A stretch of 13,783 nt of DNA from assembly GCA_022777455.1 (NCBI GenBank), contig JALFGI010000182.1, positions 1 through 13,783 of the forward strand, read 5' to 3'. This document shows, one piece after another, positions 13,180 to 13,783 of the stretch (position 1 is the first letter of the stretch; every line of letters starts with the position of its first letter). Source of the DNA: Clostridiales bacterium. GTDB taxonomy: Bacteria > Bacillota_A > Clostridia > Oscillospirales > Oscillospiraceae. The position numbers and the translations under genes are program-made. The notes beneath the pieces are model-generated. The model did no database searches. It was not told the origin of the DNA and saw nothing but the letters and a program-made list of their open reading frames with translations.

Positions 13180-13767
13180 TTATGTTATGTGAAAAGTTGT
13201 ACGATTTTTCAGGTTTTTTTGAGCGTTGATACGCAGTGAGCAGATCGTATCACACAGCCGGTCAACAACTTTTTCAAGGGTTGCGAATACTTCGTTTCGG
13301 AAGCCTCGTTTTCGGACTTCCTTCCAGATTTGCTCTATAGGATTCATTTCTGGAGTATATGGCGGTATGAGAAAAAGGACAATATTCTCCGGCAATTTCA
13401 AGGCTGCGGATTTGTGCCAGGCAGCACCATCACAACAGAGTAGTATGATATCTTCCGGATAGCATTTTGAAAGTTCCCTCAGAAAGATGTTCATGCATAC
13501 TGTATTGCAATATGGCATAATCAAGAAAAAGTTCTCACCGGTCAATGGCTCCACCGAGCCATAGGCATAGCGGCACTCTTTCTGAAAGCAGAGCGAGAGG
13601 TATCTGGATTCGCACTCGGTGCGACTGGTGCCTTTAGGACCTCTGCTTCCATTTTTTAAGGCAACACCGCATAATGGGGCAAGGAGATTCGGCGAGAGAT
13701 TTTGACACAAGCGAAAGTATGAAAAATGCGGGAATACTGGATGTATTTCCCATTTTTCATACTGCAC
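13180..13767 (-). CDS. IS630-family transposase, probably degenerate, 5' end not resolved
   Basis: The DDE_3 part of an IS630-type transposase. From about residue 66 the match is clear: RYAYGSVEPLTGENFFLIMP, then D113 in CDGAAWH (second catalytic Asp) and PPYTPEMNPIEQIW (136-148) with E145 as the catalytic Glu. The C-terminus has VVDRLCDTICSL. The first 65 residues do not show the expected first catalytic DE(x)RFG segment or the W..KG.RP stretch; instead they read as an unrelated Cys/Leu-rich sequence. The copy is therefore probably broken or recombined. The GTG at 13767 is only the first start codon in the frame; the frame stays open to the window edge, so the true 5' structure is unknown. 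The stop codon lies 2 nt after the tRNA terminator stem. Confidence 0.75.
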   Translation of the reverse strand: MQYEKWEIHPVFPHFSYFRLCQNLSPNLLAPLCGVALKNGSRGPKGTSRTECESRYLSLCFQKECRYAYGSVEPLTGENFFLIMPYCNTVCMNIFLRELSKCYPEDIILLCCDGAAWHKSAALKLPENIVLFLIPPYTPEMNPIEQIWKEVRKRGFRNEVFATLEKVVDRLCDTICSLRINAQKNLKNRTTFHIT

Positions 13768-13783
13768 GATTGGGGCAAAAGAT
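13180..13783 (-). mobile_element. Partial IS630-family insertion sequence
   Basis: The transposase remnant marks the 3' part of an IS630-type element that continues past the right edge. IS630 elements insert at TA; the boundary is expected near 13179-13200, where TTATGTTATG occurs, but with the other end missing I cannot define the terminal inverted repeats. It sits immediately behind a tRNA terminator. Confidence 0.6.

Overview
The window looks like chromosomal DNA of a Gram-positive anaerobe of the class Clostridia, probably the Oscillospirales/Ruminococcaceae group. I infer this from the gene content (whiA next to dnaE, a SpoIVFB-type protease, the TIGR03960/TIGR03936 radical SAM pair), strong GGAGG-type ribosome binding sites, textbook SigA promoters and moderately high GC. 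It is mostly housekeeping DNA. I see no CRISPR array, rRNA, prophage or defence island.

Left third (1-4886, minus strand): a murB-whiA-dnaE operon driven by a clear TTGCAC-17-TATACT promoter. MurB makes the peptidoglycan precursor UDP-MurNAc, WhiA is a division/sporulation regulator, and DnaE is a replicative polymerase cut by the window edge after about 986 codons. whiA and dnaE overlap by ATGA, and murB and whiA are 16 bp apart.

Middle (4887-8724): a series of single-gene units, several with their own promoter or terminator. These are a four-cluster ferredoxin (-), a threonine-rich lipoprotein (+), an orotidine-5'-phosphate-decarboxylase-like protein whose catalytic loop is not conserved (-), a 60-residue membrane-anchored protein (+), a Cu/Zn superoxide dismutase with no signal peptide (-), and a D-2-hydroxyacid dehydrogenase (-).

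Right part (8811-13145): a tRNA-Pro(CGG) gene on the minus strand, then a plus-strand gene train. The train holds a small single-pass membrane protein, a SpoIVFB/M50-like intramembrane protease, a TIGR03960 radical SAM protein, its partner TIGR03936 (DUF2344), a Lar-like zinc ribbon and a PaaI-type hotdog thioesterase. A promoter lies across the end of the protease gene, so the radical SAM group can be transcribed independently. A second tRNA gene, tRNA-Pro(GGG), follows, with a terminator homologous to that of the first.

Right edge (13180-13783): the 3' part of an IS630-family transposase on the minus strand, butted directly against the tRNA terminator. Its N-terminal portion does not look like a normal IS630 catalytic domain.

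The best leads are the OMP-decarboxylase-like protein without catalytic residues, the duplicated tRNA-Pro/terminator cassette, the leaderless SodC, the SpoIVFB gene with a tiny unrecognised partner, and the degenerate IS630 copy. I found no convincing wholly new multi-gene system.
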